A DNA stretch of 64,000 nt from JAAYZM01 sp964510785 (GCA_964510785.1 CAZECM010000001.1:62001-126000), one strand, 5' to 3'; positions 33,658-43,213 are shown, numbered from the stretch's first letter. Program-made: numbers and translations. Notes: generated by a model not told the origin, from the sequence alone.

Positions 33658-34089
33658 TCACCCGATCGCGTGGGGCTCGGCGGACATCGCATCCAGGTCG
33701 CGCACGGCGTACCGGTGGTGCTCCCACGCCTCCTCGAGGATCGTGTGGAGACAGGAGCGTACGGTCACCCGGTGGCTGCTCGACCACGGGTTCGTGCGTG
33801 GCTCGTCGAGCTCCTCGGGCGTGACGGTGGCGAGGAAGTCGCGCACCATCGCGACTCGTTCCGCGAGCACCTCGGCGTAGGGCGGGGTGGTGGTGACGAA
33901 GGCCGACATGTCCACGCCCTCGGCCGCGGCGTCGGCATTGGCCTGACCCAGCGGGTGGTACGGCGGCGCGACCCCCTGGATCGCCTTGCGGAGCCACACG
34001 TCGACCGCGACGAACCGCGCGCCCGTCAGGTCCGTCCTGTCGAACGGGGCACCCTTCAGATCGTCGGACCGGCTGAAGCTCGCTGCCAT
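33658..34089 (-). CDS. DinB-family protein
   Basis: A 143-residue protein. ATG at 34089 has GGAGGAG nearby upstream. It opens with DDLKGAPFDRTDLTGARF, a pentapeptide-like stretch typical of one actinobacterial DinB_2 subgroup, and continues as a four-helix bundle with metal-site His residues (SSSHRVTVRSCLHTILEEAWEHH). DinB/YfiT proteins are metal-dependent thiol (mycothiol or bacillithiol) transferases or hydrolases; the substrate is unknown. It is monocistronic. Confidence 0.75.
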   Translation of the reverse strand: MAASFSRSDDLKGAPFDRTDLTGARFVAVDVWLRKAIQGVAPPYHPLGQANADAAAEGVDMSAFVTTTPPYAEVLAERVAMVRDFLATVTPEELDEPRTNPWSSSHRVTVRSCLHTILEEAWEHHRYAVRDLDAMSAEPHAIG

Positions 34090-34169
34090 GCGCTCCTCCT
34101 CGAGAGACCTCGACCGTCGGCCGAGTCTCCTCACCCTGGCACGAGCCCCTGACAGCGGGACGGCGCGGA

Positions 34170-34181
34170 TAGGGTGGCTGG
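34170..34181 (+). promoter_or_regulatory. Leaderless -10 box
   Basis: TAGGGT at 34170-34175 ends six bases before the ATG at 34182, so the next gene is probably transcribed without a leader. Confidence 0.45.
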
Positions 34182-34478
34182 ATGATTCGCCACACCGTCG
34201 CCTTCAGCCTCCGGCACGCTCCCGGCTCCGACGCAGAGCACGACTTCCTGACGACCGGCCCGGCGTTGCTGCGCCAGATCCCCGGCGTCGAGGACTTCAC
34301 GGTGTCGCGGCAGGTCAGCCCGAAGAGCACCTACCTTTTCCAGTTTGCGATGTCCTTCGCGAGCGAGGAGGCGTACGCGGCGTACAACGATCACCCGGAC
34401 CACCGCAGCTTCGTCGCGACGCGCTGGGACGCCGAGGTCACCGAGTTCGAAGAGCTCGACTTCGTCGACTACTCCTGA
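34182..34478 (+). CDS. Dabb (stress-responsive A/B barrel) domain protein
   Basis: A 98-residue dimeric alpha+beta barrel protein: MIRHTVAFSLRHAPGS, IPGVEDFTVSRQVSPKS, and YNDHPDHRSFVATRW, which carries the conserved HPxH-type motif. Members act as stress proteins or as small cyclases and decarboxylases. No catalytic role can be assigned. It is monocistronic and probably leaderless. Confidence 0.8.
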   Translation: MIRHTVAFSLRHAPGSDAEHDFLTTGPALLRQIPGVEDFTVSRQVSPKSTYLFQFAMSFASEEAYAAYNDHPDHRSFVATRWDAEVTEFEELDFVDYS

Positions 34479-34515
34479 GGCCCGCTCAGTCCTCGCAGAC
34501 CGACCCCCGGGCTCG

Positions 34516-34998
34516 TCAGGCCGAGACCGGCAGAGCGTCGGCGAACTGCGCCGCCTTGTCACGCCAGGTGGGCTCGAGCGGGCCCTTGAGGCCGCTGACG
34601 TACACCCGGCTGGCGGCGACCCGCGACAAGCCCCTGGCATCCAGCGCGTCGACCATCAGCGGCAGCACCCGGTTGATCCGTTCGGCTTCCTCGTCGTTGG
34701 GCACGGCGCCGGTCTTGCGGTCCGGCCGTGGGGCCATCTCCGTGGTGAGCACGGCGTACGGGGTCCCCGCGGGCAGGTCGAGCTCGTCGAGGAACCGGCG
34801 CATCGCGCCGAGCGGCTTGCCGAAGCGTCCCGGGGCGCTGAAGACGTAGAGGTCGGCCTTCGGCGGGTGCTGCGGTGCGGTCTTCGCGATGTGGTGCACG
34901 TGGACCGTGGCGCCGCGGGCGGTCAGCTGATCTTTCACATGTGCCGCCACGGCGGTGCCGTTGCCGAACTTCGATGCGTGCAGGTAGACGATGTCCAT
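34516..34998 (-). CDS. Flavodoxin-like protein
   Basis: A 160-residue flavodoxin fold: an FMN phosphate-loop-like HASKFGNGTAVAAHV at the N-terminus, VFSAPGRFGKPLGAMRRFLDEL (second flavin loop) and YAVLTTEMAPRP. It starts with ATG 34998 after AAGGGG. Such proteins transfer electrons or sense quinones. Its partner is unknown. Confidence 0.72.
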   Translation of the reverse strand: MDIVYLHASKFGNGTAVAAHVKDQLTARGATVHVHHIAKTAPQHPPKADLYVFSAPGRFGKPLGAMRRFLDELDLPAGTPYAVLTTEMAPRPDRKTGAVPNDEEAERINRVLPLMVDALDARGLSRVAASRVYVSGLKGPLEPTWRDKAAQFADALPVSA

Positions 34999-35092
34999 GG
35001 TTGCCCCTTCCTGGCACCACCATGGTTTCGCCCCACGGCACCCGCCACCACGGATGTAGGGCCCACTCCGACCACGCTTCTGCGCCGACCGC

Positions 35093-37390
35093 TCAGACCT
35101 GGAAGGTCTCCCGCAGCGCCGCCCAGCGCTCCTCGCGGCAGTACACCGGGACCACGGTCAGCGGCACCTCGCGAGCCACCACCTGGCCGCCGTCGTGCAC
35201 CTCGCCGTTCCACACGTCGACCCAGCGACCCTCGGGCAGGTACGTCTCCCACGAGGAGGCCCCGCCAGCCGTGACGGGGTGCACGAGCAGGTCGTCGCCG
35301 AGCAGGAACTCGCCCGGCCAGTCCCACGCCCGCGCGTCGGCGGGCCAGTCGAAGAACAGCCCGCGCATGAGCGGCCGGTCGCTCGCGATGGTGCGGCGGG
35401 CCTGCTCGGCGAGGTAGGGCACGAGCCGCTCGCGCAGGCGCGCGATCGAGCGGAACTGGTCCACCACCTCGGGCGCGGAGTGCGTCGCGGCGACGTGCCA
35501 CGGGGTCCGGTCGCGCAGGGGGCGCTGGTGGTGGTTGAACTCGGAGTGGTACTGCATGATCGGCATGAACGCCGCCGCCGCGGCCGCCCGGACGTAGAGC
35601 TCTGGCTCGGGGACGGGCCCGGAGAAGCCGCCGAGATCCCAGCCCCAGTAGACGATCCCGCTCGCGCTCGCGGTGATGCCCGCGGTCACCGAGTTGCGGA
35701 ACGCCTGCCACGTGGAGCTCTCGTCACCGGCCCAGAAGATGCCGTGCGCCTGCGAACCCGTGAAGCCCGCCCGCGAGAACGTCACCGGCGCCTTGCCCGC
35801 CGAGCGCAGCAGGTCACCGAACGCCCGCGCGTAGTGCACGGGGTAGAGGTTGTTGTCCTCGTCGCCGCGGCGCCCGTCGCCGAAGCGCAGCTCGTCACCC
35901 CACGCGTGCTCGCCGCCGTCGGTCTTGAAGCCGTCGACGTCGAGGTCCTCGACCAGGTAGCGCCGCTTGGCCGTCCACCAGTCCCGCCCGGCCTGCGTCG
36001 ACAGGTCCGCCATGAGCGCCTGCGGGAACCACCAGCCGCGGTTGTGGTACGTCGAGCCGTCGCCCTCGCGCACCGCGAAGCCGCCCTCGACCATCGCCCG
36101 GCCGTCGGCGAGCACCTGCGAGTCGTGCGGCACGTCCGGCCCGAGGTCGAACTCCGTCTTCTGCAGCGGGATCTGCCACAGCAGCACCTTGATGCCGCGC
36201 GCGTGGAGCTCGTCGATCATCGCCTTCGGGTCCGGCCACGCGCCGTCCGCCGGGTACGTGAAGTCGCTCGCGCCGTGGGCTGCGCCGTCGGGCGTGACCT
36301 CGTACTGCGCGTCCCGGAAGATCGTGATGCCCTCCTCGTCGCTCCACGCCTCGATGACGATCGCCCCCACGGGGATGTCGAGGTCCCGGTGGGCGTCCAT
36401 GCGCTCCACGACGAGCGCCTGCGTGTTCCACTCGTTGCCCGAGGCCCACAGCCGGAACACCCACTCGGGGAGCTCCTCGGCGCGCCCCACCTCGTCGCCG
36501 AACGCGGCGAGCACCTCGTGCGGGGCGCCGGAGTAGAGGGCGAGCTCGAGCCGTTCGTGCGGCGCGCCACCGAGGGCGGCCTCGACGACGACGGCGTCCG
36601 GCGTGCTGGCCCCCACGTCGAACCAGGTGCGCCGCGAGGTGCGGACGTGGAAGCCCCAGCCGTCGCCACCCACCACGTGGGCGAACGGCATGGGCAGGTA
36701 CGTGCGGCCGTGCTCGCCCTGCGACTTGTACTGCTCGAAGACGACGGCGTCCAGGGCTCGGCCGCGCTGGTCCACGGCGTCGAAGCGCTCGCCGAAGCCG
36801 ACCACGTGCTCGGCCGGGTCGAGCCGCAGCGCGAAACGCACGCGGTGCACGCCGTCCGCGTCGCGGAGCCACGCGACGGGCCCCGGGACGAGCCGCTCGC
36901 CGAGGGTGTCCGCGCCGTCGAGAACGAGCTCGCCGCCGTCGCTGATCCACTCGGCCGCCGAGACCTCGAACCACTCGCTCGCCGACGACGACGCGCCGGG
37001 GGCACCCTCGGCGAGGAAGCGGTAGCGGTAGGAGCGGCCCGCCTCGAGGACGGGAGTCTCGACGGACCAGCCGCCGTCGGCCCCTGCGACCGCGGCCTGC
37101 GCCTCGGCGAGGTGGCCGTCCCCGCCGGCGAGCGCGGCGGCGTCAGCGGCGGAGACCTGCGCGGGGGCGAGGGGGAGCGTCGTCGTCGTGCCGGAGGTCT
37201 CGTCGACCCACTCGCACGTGACGGCGGTGACGCCGTCGGTGGCGACGACGCCCAGGCGGGCCGCCGTGCCGGCCTCGGGTCGCAGCGGGATGCGCTGGTC
37301 CGGGGAGGCCGCGTAGGGATGGCCCGTGCCGCTCGGGCGGTGCACGACGGCGGGAGAATGCACGACGGCGGGCTGGATCGGGGGTGTCAT
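35093..37390 (-). CDS. GH31 alpha-glycosidase
   Basis: A 765-residue cytosolic GH31 enzyme. ATG at 37390 follows AGGAG by seven bases; upstream open sequence belongs to the shadow of the GH15 gene. Residues ~180-290 form the N-terminal beta domain (HVVGFGERFDAVDQRG), followed by the barrel with nucleophile Asp 491 (FKTDGGE) and acid/base Asp 556 (WAGDESS). The GFGERF and NHHQRP segments fit alpha-glucosidase or alpha-xylosidase subgroups. It is the last gene of the operon that starts with the ROK repressor and probably releases glucose or xylose from the imported oligosaccharide. Confidence 0.85.
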   Translation of the reverse strand: MTPPIQPAVVHSPAVVHRPSGTGHPYAASPDQRIPLRPEAGTAARLGVVATDGVTAVTCEWVDETSGTTTTLPLAPAQVSAADAAALAGGDGHLAEAQAAVAGADGGWSVETPVLEAGRSYRYRFLAEGAPGASSSASEWFEVSAAEWISDGGELVLDGADTLGERLVPGPVAWLRDADGVHRVRFALRLDPAEHVVGFGERFDAVDQRGRALDAVVFEQYKSQGEHGRTYLPMPFAHVVGGDGWGFHVRTSRRTWFDVGASTPDAVVVEAALGGAPHERLELALYSGAPHEVLAAFGDEVGRAEELPEWVFRLWASGNEWNTQALVVERMDAHRDLDIPVGAIVIEAWSDEEGITIFRDAQYEVTPDGAAHGASDFTYPADGAWPDPKAMIDELHARGIKVLLWQIPLQKTEFDLGPDVPHDSQVLADGRAMVEGGFAVREGDGSTYHNRGWWFPQALMADLSTQAGRDWWTAKRRYLVEDLDVDGFKTDGGEHAWGDELRFGDGRRGDEDNNLYPVHYARAFGDLLRSAGKAPVTFSRAGFTGSQAHGIFWAGDESSTWQAFRNSVTAGITASASGIVYWGWDLGGFSGPVPEPELYVRAAAAAAFMPIMQYHSEFNHHQRPLRDRTPWHVAATHSAPEVVDQFRSIARLRERLVPYLAEQARRTIASDRPLMRGLFFDWPADARAWDWPGEFLLGDDLLVHPVTAGGASSWETYLPEGRWVDVWNGEVHDGGQVVAREVPLTVVPVYCREERWAALRETFQV

Positions 37391-37391
37391 C

Positions 37392-38648
37392 TCATCGCTC
37401 CTGGGGAAGAAGGTTGAGCTCGTCGGCGAGCACGAGGAACATGCCGTGAGACCACAGCAGCGGCTGGGCGACAGGCCCCCAGCGGTCGAGCCACTCCTGG
37501 CGGTGCTCGGGCGCGAGGAGGTGGCCGGGGACCTGTTCGGGCAGCTCGCCGGTGGCGTCGGCCTGGGCGGCGGCCCAGCGCAGGTGCTCGAGCGCGGCGG
37601 CGTGGTCGCCCGCGACGGCGCGGTTCCAACCGAGGAAGCACGACAGCAGGGGCCAACGGCCACCACCGTAGAAGACGTCGGCGCGGAAGCGGTAGACACC
37701 GCCCTCGACGTCGAGGTCCGCGCTGATCGCGTCGAGGGTCGCGGTCGCGAGCGGCGAGCCGAGCTCCGCGAGCCCGAAGGGGACCACGCAGGACGCGAGC
37801 GAGGCATCCACGGTGTCCGCCCCGAACCACTTGGCGAGGTGCCGCGCGTCCGAGCGCGGGACCGCTGCAGAGTCAGGGGCTGCGGCAGAGCCGCCGGCGG
37901 ACGCCGTCGTCGGCGAAGACTCGGGAGCGCGACCCGAGGTGAGGCCCTCCGCGAGGACGAGCTCGCGGACCTGGGCGGCGGTCGCGAGGGCGAGCTCGGC
38001 GCGGGCGGGGTCGAGGAGCCCGGCGTCGGCGGCGGCGCGCAGGCCACCGTAGATCGCGCCGAGAGTCGAGGTGTGACGGTGCTCGTCGTGCTCTTCCCAC
38101 CAGTCGAAGCACGGCAGGTCCCACGAGGCGGCGAGGTAGTCGACGGCCGTCGCGGCGCCCGCGCGCCACGGCTCGGGGTCGAGGCCGTGGCGGGTCACGT
38201 GCGTCGCGAGCGCCCACAGCCACGTGCCGTAGCCGTCGGTCTGGAAGTTCCACCAGTGGTCGTCGCCCTCGCGGCCGTCGAGCGTGAAGCGGCACGGCAA
38301 GAGCTGGTCGTGGGTGGGGGTCTCGCCGCGCTCGCGGACGGTGCGCAAGTTCGCGACGAGCTCGGTGCGGTCGGTCAGGACCGTGGCCGCCCAGGTGTGG
38401 AAACCGTTCGCGCTCTCGAGGTCGCCCCAGCGCGAGACACCCTCGGCGATGAACGCGCCGTCGCGGAACCAGGAGTAGCCCTGGTAGGCGGAGAACGTGG
38501 GCGAGGCGGGGTACGCACCGCCCGCGTCCTGGTGCTCGAGGATCACCGCGTGGGAGCGAGTCGCGAGCTCGGTGAGTCGCGCGCGCTCGCCGTCGGACAA
38601 CAGGATGGTCGTGGCGGGGGCAGCGGCGGGCGCTGGAACGTCAGTCAT
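37392..38648 (-). CDS. GH15-like glucoamylase/glucodextranase family protein
   Basis: A 418-residue (alpha/alpha)6 glycosidase. ATG at 38648 has AGGAAG upstream. GYSWFRDGAFIAEGVSRWG, DGYGTWLWAL and FDWWEEHDEHRHTSTLGAIYGGL (with a Glu in the position of the catalytic acid) mark the GH15/glucodextranase fold. It is shorter than secreted glucoamylases and has no signal peptide, so it acts on imported alpha-glucosides. It ends one base before the GH31 start, indicating coupled translation. Confidence 0.8.
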   Translation of the reverse strand: MTDVPAPAAAPATTILLSDGERARLTELATRSHAVILEHQDAGGAYPASPTFSAYQGYSWFRDGAFIAEGVSRWGDLESANGFHTWAATVLTDRTELVANLRTVRERGETPTHDQLLPCRFTLDGREGDDHWWNFQTDGYGTWLWALATHVTRHGLDPEPWRAGAATAVDYLAASWDLPCFDWWEEHDEHRHTSTLGAIYGGLRAAADAGLLDPARAELALATAAQVRELVLAEGLTSGRAPESSPTTASAGGSAAAPDSAAVPRSDARHLAKWFGADTVDASLASCVVPFGLAELGSPLATATLDAISADLDVEGGVYRFRADVFYGGGRWPLLSCFLGWNRAVAGDHAAALEHLRWAAAQADATGELPEQVPGHLLAPEHRQEWLDRWGPVAQPLLWSHGMFLVLADELNLLPQER

Positions 38649-38716
38649 GGGTACTTCCTGCAGAAGGGCCGCCCCGAGACGGGCGGATGGTGCGGGCCGC
38701 CCCGCCCACCCGTCCC

Positions 38717-38784
38717 GCGAGTTCGTCACTTCTGCGCGAGTTCGTGAGTCCGCACTCACGAACTCGCGACATTTTCACGAACTC
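38717..38784. terminator. Nested inverted repeats between binding protein and GH15 genes
   Basis: A perfect 14-bp stem, GCGAGTTCGTGAGT (38736-38749) with ACTCACGAACTCGC (38754-38767), is flanked by a further GCGAGTTCGT (38717-38726) and a further CACGAACTCG (38776-38785). It lies 50 bp after the binding-protein stop, on the route to the hydrolases, so it may attenuate downstream expression or stabilise the upstream mRNA. Confidence 0.5.
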
Positions 38785-38832
38785 GGCGGGGCGGGGTGGG
38801 TGGGAGGGGCGGCCGGGGAGGGGAGGGGAGGG

Positions 38833-40152
38833 TCAGCCGAGGAGGGCGTTGACGCGGTCCTGGGCGTCGGTCAGGGCGTCCTCGACGGACTTGCGACCGG
38901 CGGCCGCGTTGCCGAGCTCCTCGGAGACGATGTCCTGCATCTCCTGCTGGGACTCGATCACGGGGGGCAGGGCGACGGAGGCGAGCGAGTCGAACACGGC
39001 CTGCCGGTTGGCGGGCGGCGTCACCTCGAGGTAGGGCGCGAGGAGCGACTCGTCAGCCACGGGCGGCAGCTCCCACGAGGCGGCCACGCGCAGCTCGGTG
39101 GACGCGTCCGAGCCCGTGAGGAACTCGATCCACTTCTGCGCCTCGACCGGGTGCTCGCTGCGCGCGGACACCACCACGCCGTTGCCGAACATCGCGGAGG
39201 CGTTCTGGGTGTTGCCGGGCTCGACGGCGATGTCCCACTCGAAGTCGACGTCCGCCATGGCCCCGAACATCCAGATGCCCGTGGTCCACATCGCGAGCTT
39301 GCCCTCCTTGAAGAGGTTGGAGTCGAAGTCGGGCGTGCCCGCGCCGTCGGCCTCCGTGGGCATGGTCACGCCGGACTTCTCGACGAGCCACGTCGCGGCC
39401 TCGATGCCCGCGGGCGAGGCGAAGGTCGCCTCGGACTTGTCGGCGTTGAAGAACTCGCCGCCGGACTGCGCGAGCACCTTGTAGAACTCGTGGAACGAGA
39501 CGGGCTGGTACATGCCCCAGACGCCGGCGTCCTTGTCGGTCAGCGCCTCCCCGGCCGTGCGCACGTCGTCCCACGTCCAGTCCGCCGTCGGCGTCGCGAC
39601 GTTCGCCGCGTCGAAGAGGCTCTTGTTGTAGAAGAGGACCACGTTGGAGAAGGAGGCGGGCAAGCCGTACTGCGTGCCGTCGAGCTGGAACGCCTCGAGG
39701 AGGGCCGGCTTGTAGACGTCGCCCGGGATGTCCGAGAGCTCGCCGAGCACGCCGTTCGTGGCGTAGGTGACGAAGTTCTCGAAGTTGAGCTCGTAGGTGT
39801 CGGCCTCGGTGTTGCCCGCGACGGCCGTCTGGAGCTTCGTGAAGTAGTCGGCGTACGGGAGCGTCTCGACGGCCACCTTGATGCCAGGGTTCTCGGCCTC
39901 GAAGGCGGCGACCATGGCGGCGAGGGTCTCCTCCTGGCCGTCGTTGGACGAGAAGTTCATGTACGTGACCGTGACGTCCTCGGCCGCGGGGGCGTCGGTG
40001 GTCTCGGTGGTCGCATCGTCGCTCGGCGCGGGGTCCGAGGTGGGATTCGTCGCGGACCCCTGCGTGCACGCGGCGAGCGCAAGGACGAGCGCGGCTCCCG
40101 TCGCGAGGAGTACCGGGCGACGACGACGGCGCGCGGTGGTGGACTGAGACAT
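38833..40152 (-). CDS. Sugar-binding lipoprotein (ABC, family 1)
   Basis: A 439-residue protein with a lipoprotein signal (LALAACTQ), an acidic Thr/Asp linker, then the family 1 binding fold: VTYMNFSSNDGQEETLAAMV, YGLPASFSNVVLFYNKSLFD, KLAMWTTGIWMFG. It supplies the two permeases encoded upstream. The GH15 and GH31 enzymes suggest isomaltose-, maltose- or xyloglucan-derived oligosaccharides as ligand. Confidence 0.85.
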   Translation of the reverse strand: MSQSTTARRRRRPVLLATGAALVLALAACTQGSATNPTSDPAPSDDATTETTDAPAAEDVTVTYMNFSSNDGQEETLAAMVAAFEAENPGIKVAVETLPYADYFTKLQTAVAGNTEADTYELNFENFVTYATNGVLGELSDIPGDVYKPALLEAFQLDGTQYGLPASFSNVVLFYNKSLFDAANVATPTADWTWDDVRTAGEALTDKDAGVWGMYQPVSFHEFYKVLAQSGGEFFNADKSEATFASPAGIEAATWLVEKSGVTMPTEADGAGTPDFDSNLFKEGKLAMWTTGIWMFGAMADVDFEWDIAVEPGNTQNASAMFGNGVVVSARSEHPVEAQKWIEFLTGSDASTELRVAASWELPPVADESLLAPYLEVTPPANRQAVFDSLASVALPPVIESQQEMQDIVSEELGNAAAGRKSVEDALTDAQDRVNALLG

Positions 40153-40227
40153 CAGGTGTTCCTTTCATCGGGAGCGGCCTGGGCCGCCGTGCTTACTTCG
40201 TGGAGGTCGGGGTGGGTGACGGTGCGG

Positions 40228-41046
40228 TCACTTGATCCCGGTGTGCGCCATGCCGGCGATGATGTGCCGCTGGGCGAGCAGGTAGACGATCGCGATGGGC
40301 ACGATCGAGACGACCGAGCCGGCCATGACCACGTTCCACTCGGAGGTGAACTGGCCCTGGAGCGTGGCCAGGCCGAGGGGGAGCGTCATGAGCTCGGTGG
40401 AGCGGATGACCACGAGTGGCCACAGGAAGGAGTTCCAGCTCGCCATGAACGCGAGCACCGCGAGGGTGGCCATGGCGGGGCGGATGAGCGGCAGGATGAT
40501 CCGCGCGAAGATCCGCACGTGCCCCGCGCCGTCGATCGTGGCGGCCTCGTCGAGCTCGCGCGGCACGGACTCGACGGCCTGCTTGAGCAGGAAGATGCCG
40601 AACGCCGAGGCGATCGACGGGGCGACGAGCGCGAAGTAGGTGTCATTGAGCCCGAGCCGCGTCATCTGGATGAACAGCGGCACGATGAGCACCTGCAGCG
40701 GGATCATGAGCGTCGCGAGGTACAGCGCGAACACCACGTTCTTGCCGCGGAAGGCGAGCCGCCCGAAGGCGTACCCGGCCATCGAGCCCGTGACGAGCTG
40801 CAGCAGCGTCGAGGCGATCGCGATGGCGAAGGAGTTGATCACGATGCGCCACATCGGCATCGAGTCGAGCAGCTTCTGGTACGCCTCGAGGGTCGGGTTC
40901 TCGACGATCAGGCTGGGCCCGCCCGCGAGCGAGCCACCCGGCGTGATCGACGTGACCACGGTCCACAGGAACGGGAAGAGCATGAGCGCGGCACCGATGG
41001 TGATGCCCACGTAGAGCGCGATGCGGCGGGGTGTGAGGTTACGCAT
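40228..41046 (-). CDS. Sugar ABC transporter permease (MalG-like)
   Basis: A 272-residue permease with six membrane spans and the EAA loop (DEAATIDGAGHVRIFARIILP). ATG at 41046 overlaps the upstream permease by eight bases. It forms the membrane channel with its partner; the ATPase is not encoded in this operon. Confidence 0.87.
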   Translation of the reverse strand: MRNLTPRRIALYVGITIGAALMLFPFLWTVVTSITPGGSLAGGPSLIVENPTLEAYQKLLDSMPMWRIVINSFAIAIASTLLQLVTGSMAGYAFGRLAFRGKNVVFALYLATLMIPLQVLIVPLFIQMTRLGLNDTYFALVAPSIASAFGIFLLKQAVESVPRELDEAATIDGAGHVRIFARIILPLIRPAMATLAVLAFMASWNSFLWPLVVIRSTELMTLPLGLATLQGQFTSEWNVVMAGSVVSIVPIAIVYLLAQRHIIAGMAHTGIK

Positions 41047-41980
41047 GGTTCACCCACTTCCGCTGGCCGCGGATCTGCAGGGCGGTGACCCCGAGGATCA
41101 CGATGAACAGCAGCCACGACAGCGCGGAGGCCTCGCCGGCCCGCCCGTAGCGGAACGTGAGGTCGTAGATCTGCCCCACCACCACCTGGCTCGAGCCCGC
41201 GGGTCCGCCGCCCGTCATCACGTAGACCTGGTCGAACACCTGGAAGCCGTTGATGAGCGAGATGACGATCACGAAGAACGTGGACGGGGAGAGCAGCGGC
41301 AGCGTGATGTGCCAGAACCTCTGCCACGCATTCGTGCCGTCCACGCGCGCGGCCTCGAGCAGCTCGCCCGGGATGGCCTGCAGCCCGGCGAGCAGGATGA
41401 CCATGACGAAGCCGAGGTCCTTCCACGCCGAGGCGAGGATGATCGACGGCAGCGCCCACGTCGGGTCTGTCCACCAGCCGGGCTCCGGCAGCCCGAGCGC
41501 GCCGAGCACGGTGTTGACGAGCCCATAGTTGGGGTTGAGCAGCCACTGCCACACGAGCGCGACCACCACCCAGCTCGTAACGACGGGCAGGAAGTAGGCG
41601 GCGCGGAAGAAGCTGCGGCCCTTGAAGTGCTGGTTGAGCGCGAGCGCGAGGCCCAGCCCGCCCACGTATACGAGCGGTAGGTAGCCCACGATGTAGCCGA
41701 CGGTGTGCAGGAACACGCGGTGCGTGGCGGGGTCGGTGAAGAGCTTGACGTAGTTGTCGAGCCCCACCCACTCCATGGGCGACAGCAGGTTCCACTTGTG
41801 CAGGCTGACCCACAGCGAGGACGCCATGGGCGTGGCCGTGAACAGCAGCAGGGGGATGGCCGACGGCGCGAGGAAGAACAGCACCCATGCCGTGTTGCGT
41901 CGTCGTCGTCGTACCCCGGTCCGTGAGGGAGTTCGGGGAAGCGTCGCCCTGGCCGGCGGCAGCGTCTGGATGCCGGCCAC
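41039..41980 (-). CDS. Sugar ABC transporter permease (MalF-like)
   Basis: A 313-residue permease. GTG at 41980 lies two bases after the ROK stop, and the N-terminus (TPSRTGVRRRRRNTAWVLFF) is basic before the first span. The EAA loop ELLEAARVDGTNAWQRFWHI is present. It pairs with the following MalG-like permease. Its start depends on translation of the repressor gene upstream. Confidence 0.85.
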   Translation of the reverse strand: MAGIQTLPPARATLPRTPSRTGVRRRRRNTAWVLFFLAPSAIPLLLFTATPMASSLWVSLHKWNLLSPMEWVGLDNYVKLFTDPATHRVFLHTVGYIVGYLPLVYVGGLGLALALNQHFKGRSFFRAAYFLPVVTSWVVVALVWQWLLNPNYGLVNTVLGALGLPEPGWWTDPTWALPSIILASAWKDLGFVMVILLAGLQAIPGELLEAARVDGTNAWQRFWHITLPLLSPSTFFVIVISLINGFQVFDQVYVMTGGGPAGSSQVVVGQIYDLTFRYGRAGEASALSWLLFIVILGVTALQIRGQRKWVNHA

Positions 41981-41982
41981 GG

Positions 41983-43194
41983 TCAGGCGCCCGCCTCGAC
42001 GCCGGCGTGCAGCCGGGCGCGCACGAGCTTGCCCTGGTCCCCCGTGGCACCCGTGGAGTCGAAGGGCGAGGCGAGCACGAGGGCCGCGGCGCCGAGGGCC
42101 CACTTGGACTCGTCCCAGGGCTCGACCACGAACGGCAGGCCGCGGCGGCTGGGGACGAGGTGGCCGCGGAAGGAGGCCTCGAAGCCGGGCTCCCAGTGCT
42201 GCCATGCGTCGATGCCCTCGCCGAGGAGGATGAGGATCTCGGGGTCGAGGGTGTGGACGACGCCGGCCAGCGCGCGACCGAGCCGTGTGCCGGCCTCGCG
42301 GTAGATCTCCCTGGCGGTGGCGTCACCGGTGTCGGCGGCCTGGCGCAGCCCGGCGACCGTGCCGCGTGGGCCGATCACACCGCGCTCGAGGGCCTGGCGC
42401 ACGAGCGCGTCCTCGCCTGCGTAGGCCTCGAGGCAGCCGCGGGCGCCGCAGCCGCACAGCGGGCCGTCCATGGTGATGGGCAGGTGGCCGATCTCGCCCG
42501 CGCCGCCGGCTGCTCCCCGGTAGAGCGCGCCGTCGACGACGACGCCGCAGCCGATGCCGCGCCCGATCGTGACCACGAGGTAGGTGTTGTGGTCGCGGCC
42601 CTCGCCGTAGAGGCGGTCTGCCACCGCGAGGGTGTTGACGTCGTTCTCCACGAGGACCGGGACGCCGAGGGCGCTGCGGAGGACGGGCCCGACCTGGGCA
42701 TCCGTCCAGCCGAGGGTGGGGGCGTCGACCACGCCGGAGGCCTGGGAGTCGACGGAGCCGGGGATGCCGATACCGACGCCGAGCAGGTTGCCGGGGTGGT
42801 CGTCCACGGCGCTTCCCAGGATGTGGCCCAGGGCGTCGAGCGCGTCCGGGGCGTCGGGGTTGAACGGGTGGGACGTGGTGGAGCGCACGGTGCCGTCGAG
42901 CTCGACGTCCACGATCGCGACGTGGTTGGCCGTGACCTTGGCGCCGATCGCGCCGATGCCGGTGCGGACCAGGCCGAGGAGTCTGGCCGGGCGGCCGCCT
43001 TGGGACGGGGCGTGGTCCAGCTCGGTGACCAGGCCGCGGGCGATGAGGGTCTTGGTGAGCTGGGTGACCGTGGCCGGTGAGATGTCCAGGGCACGGGCGA
43101 TGTCCGCGCGGGACGTGGGGCCCCTCGTGCCGAGCAGGCCGAGGATCGCCGAGGGGACGAGGTCGCCGCGCGTGGCGGGACGGTCGCTGCTCAC
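41983..43194 (-). CDS. ROK-family transcriptional repressor
   Basis: A 403-residue XylR/NagC-type protein. The N-terminal winged helix (SRADIARALDISPATVTQLTKTL) precedes a ROK kinase-like domain with the zinc-binding CGCGARGCLE motif and a G-E-x-G-H motif (GEIGHLPI). GTG at 43194 follows AAAGGAG. It heads the operon of two permeases, a binding protein, GH15 and GH31 and likely autoregulates through AT-rich repeats in its promoter, released by the substrate sugar. Confidence 0.86.
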   Translation of the reverse strand: MSSDRPATRGDLVPSAILGLLGTRGPTSRADIARALDISPATVTQLTKTLIARGLVTELDHAPSQGGRPARLLGLVRTGIGAIGAKVTANHVAIVDVELDGTVRSTTSHPFNPDAPDALDALGHILGSAVDDHPGNLLGVGIGIPGSVDSQASGVVDAPTLGWTDAQVGPVLRSALGVPVLVENDVNTLAVADRLYGEGRDHNTYLVVTIGRGIGCGVVVDGALYRGAAGGAGEIGHLPITMDGPLCGCGARGCLEAYAGEDALVRQALERGVIGPRGTVAGLRQAADTGDATAREIYREAGTRLGRALAGVVHTLDPEILILLGEGIDAWQHWEPGFEASFRGHLVPSRRGLPFVVEPWDESKWALGAAALVLASPFDSTGATGDQGKLVRARLHAGVEAGA

Positions 43195-43213
43195 CAGGTG
43201 ACTCCTTTGTTCA

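Noticed and set aside
35195..37417. Open frame of 740 codons on the plus strand
   Set aside because: It is antisense to the GH31 gene, which has catalytic motifs, ribosome site and operon context. The frame is open only because of GC-rich third positions.
38497..41088. Open frame of 863 codons on the plus strand
   Set aside because: It runs antisense across the binding-protein and permease genes. Its product is low-complexity Arg/Gly/Asp-rich with no motif.
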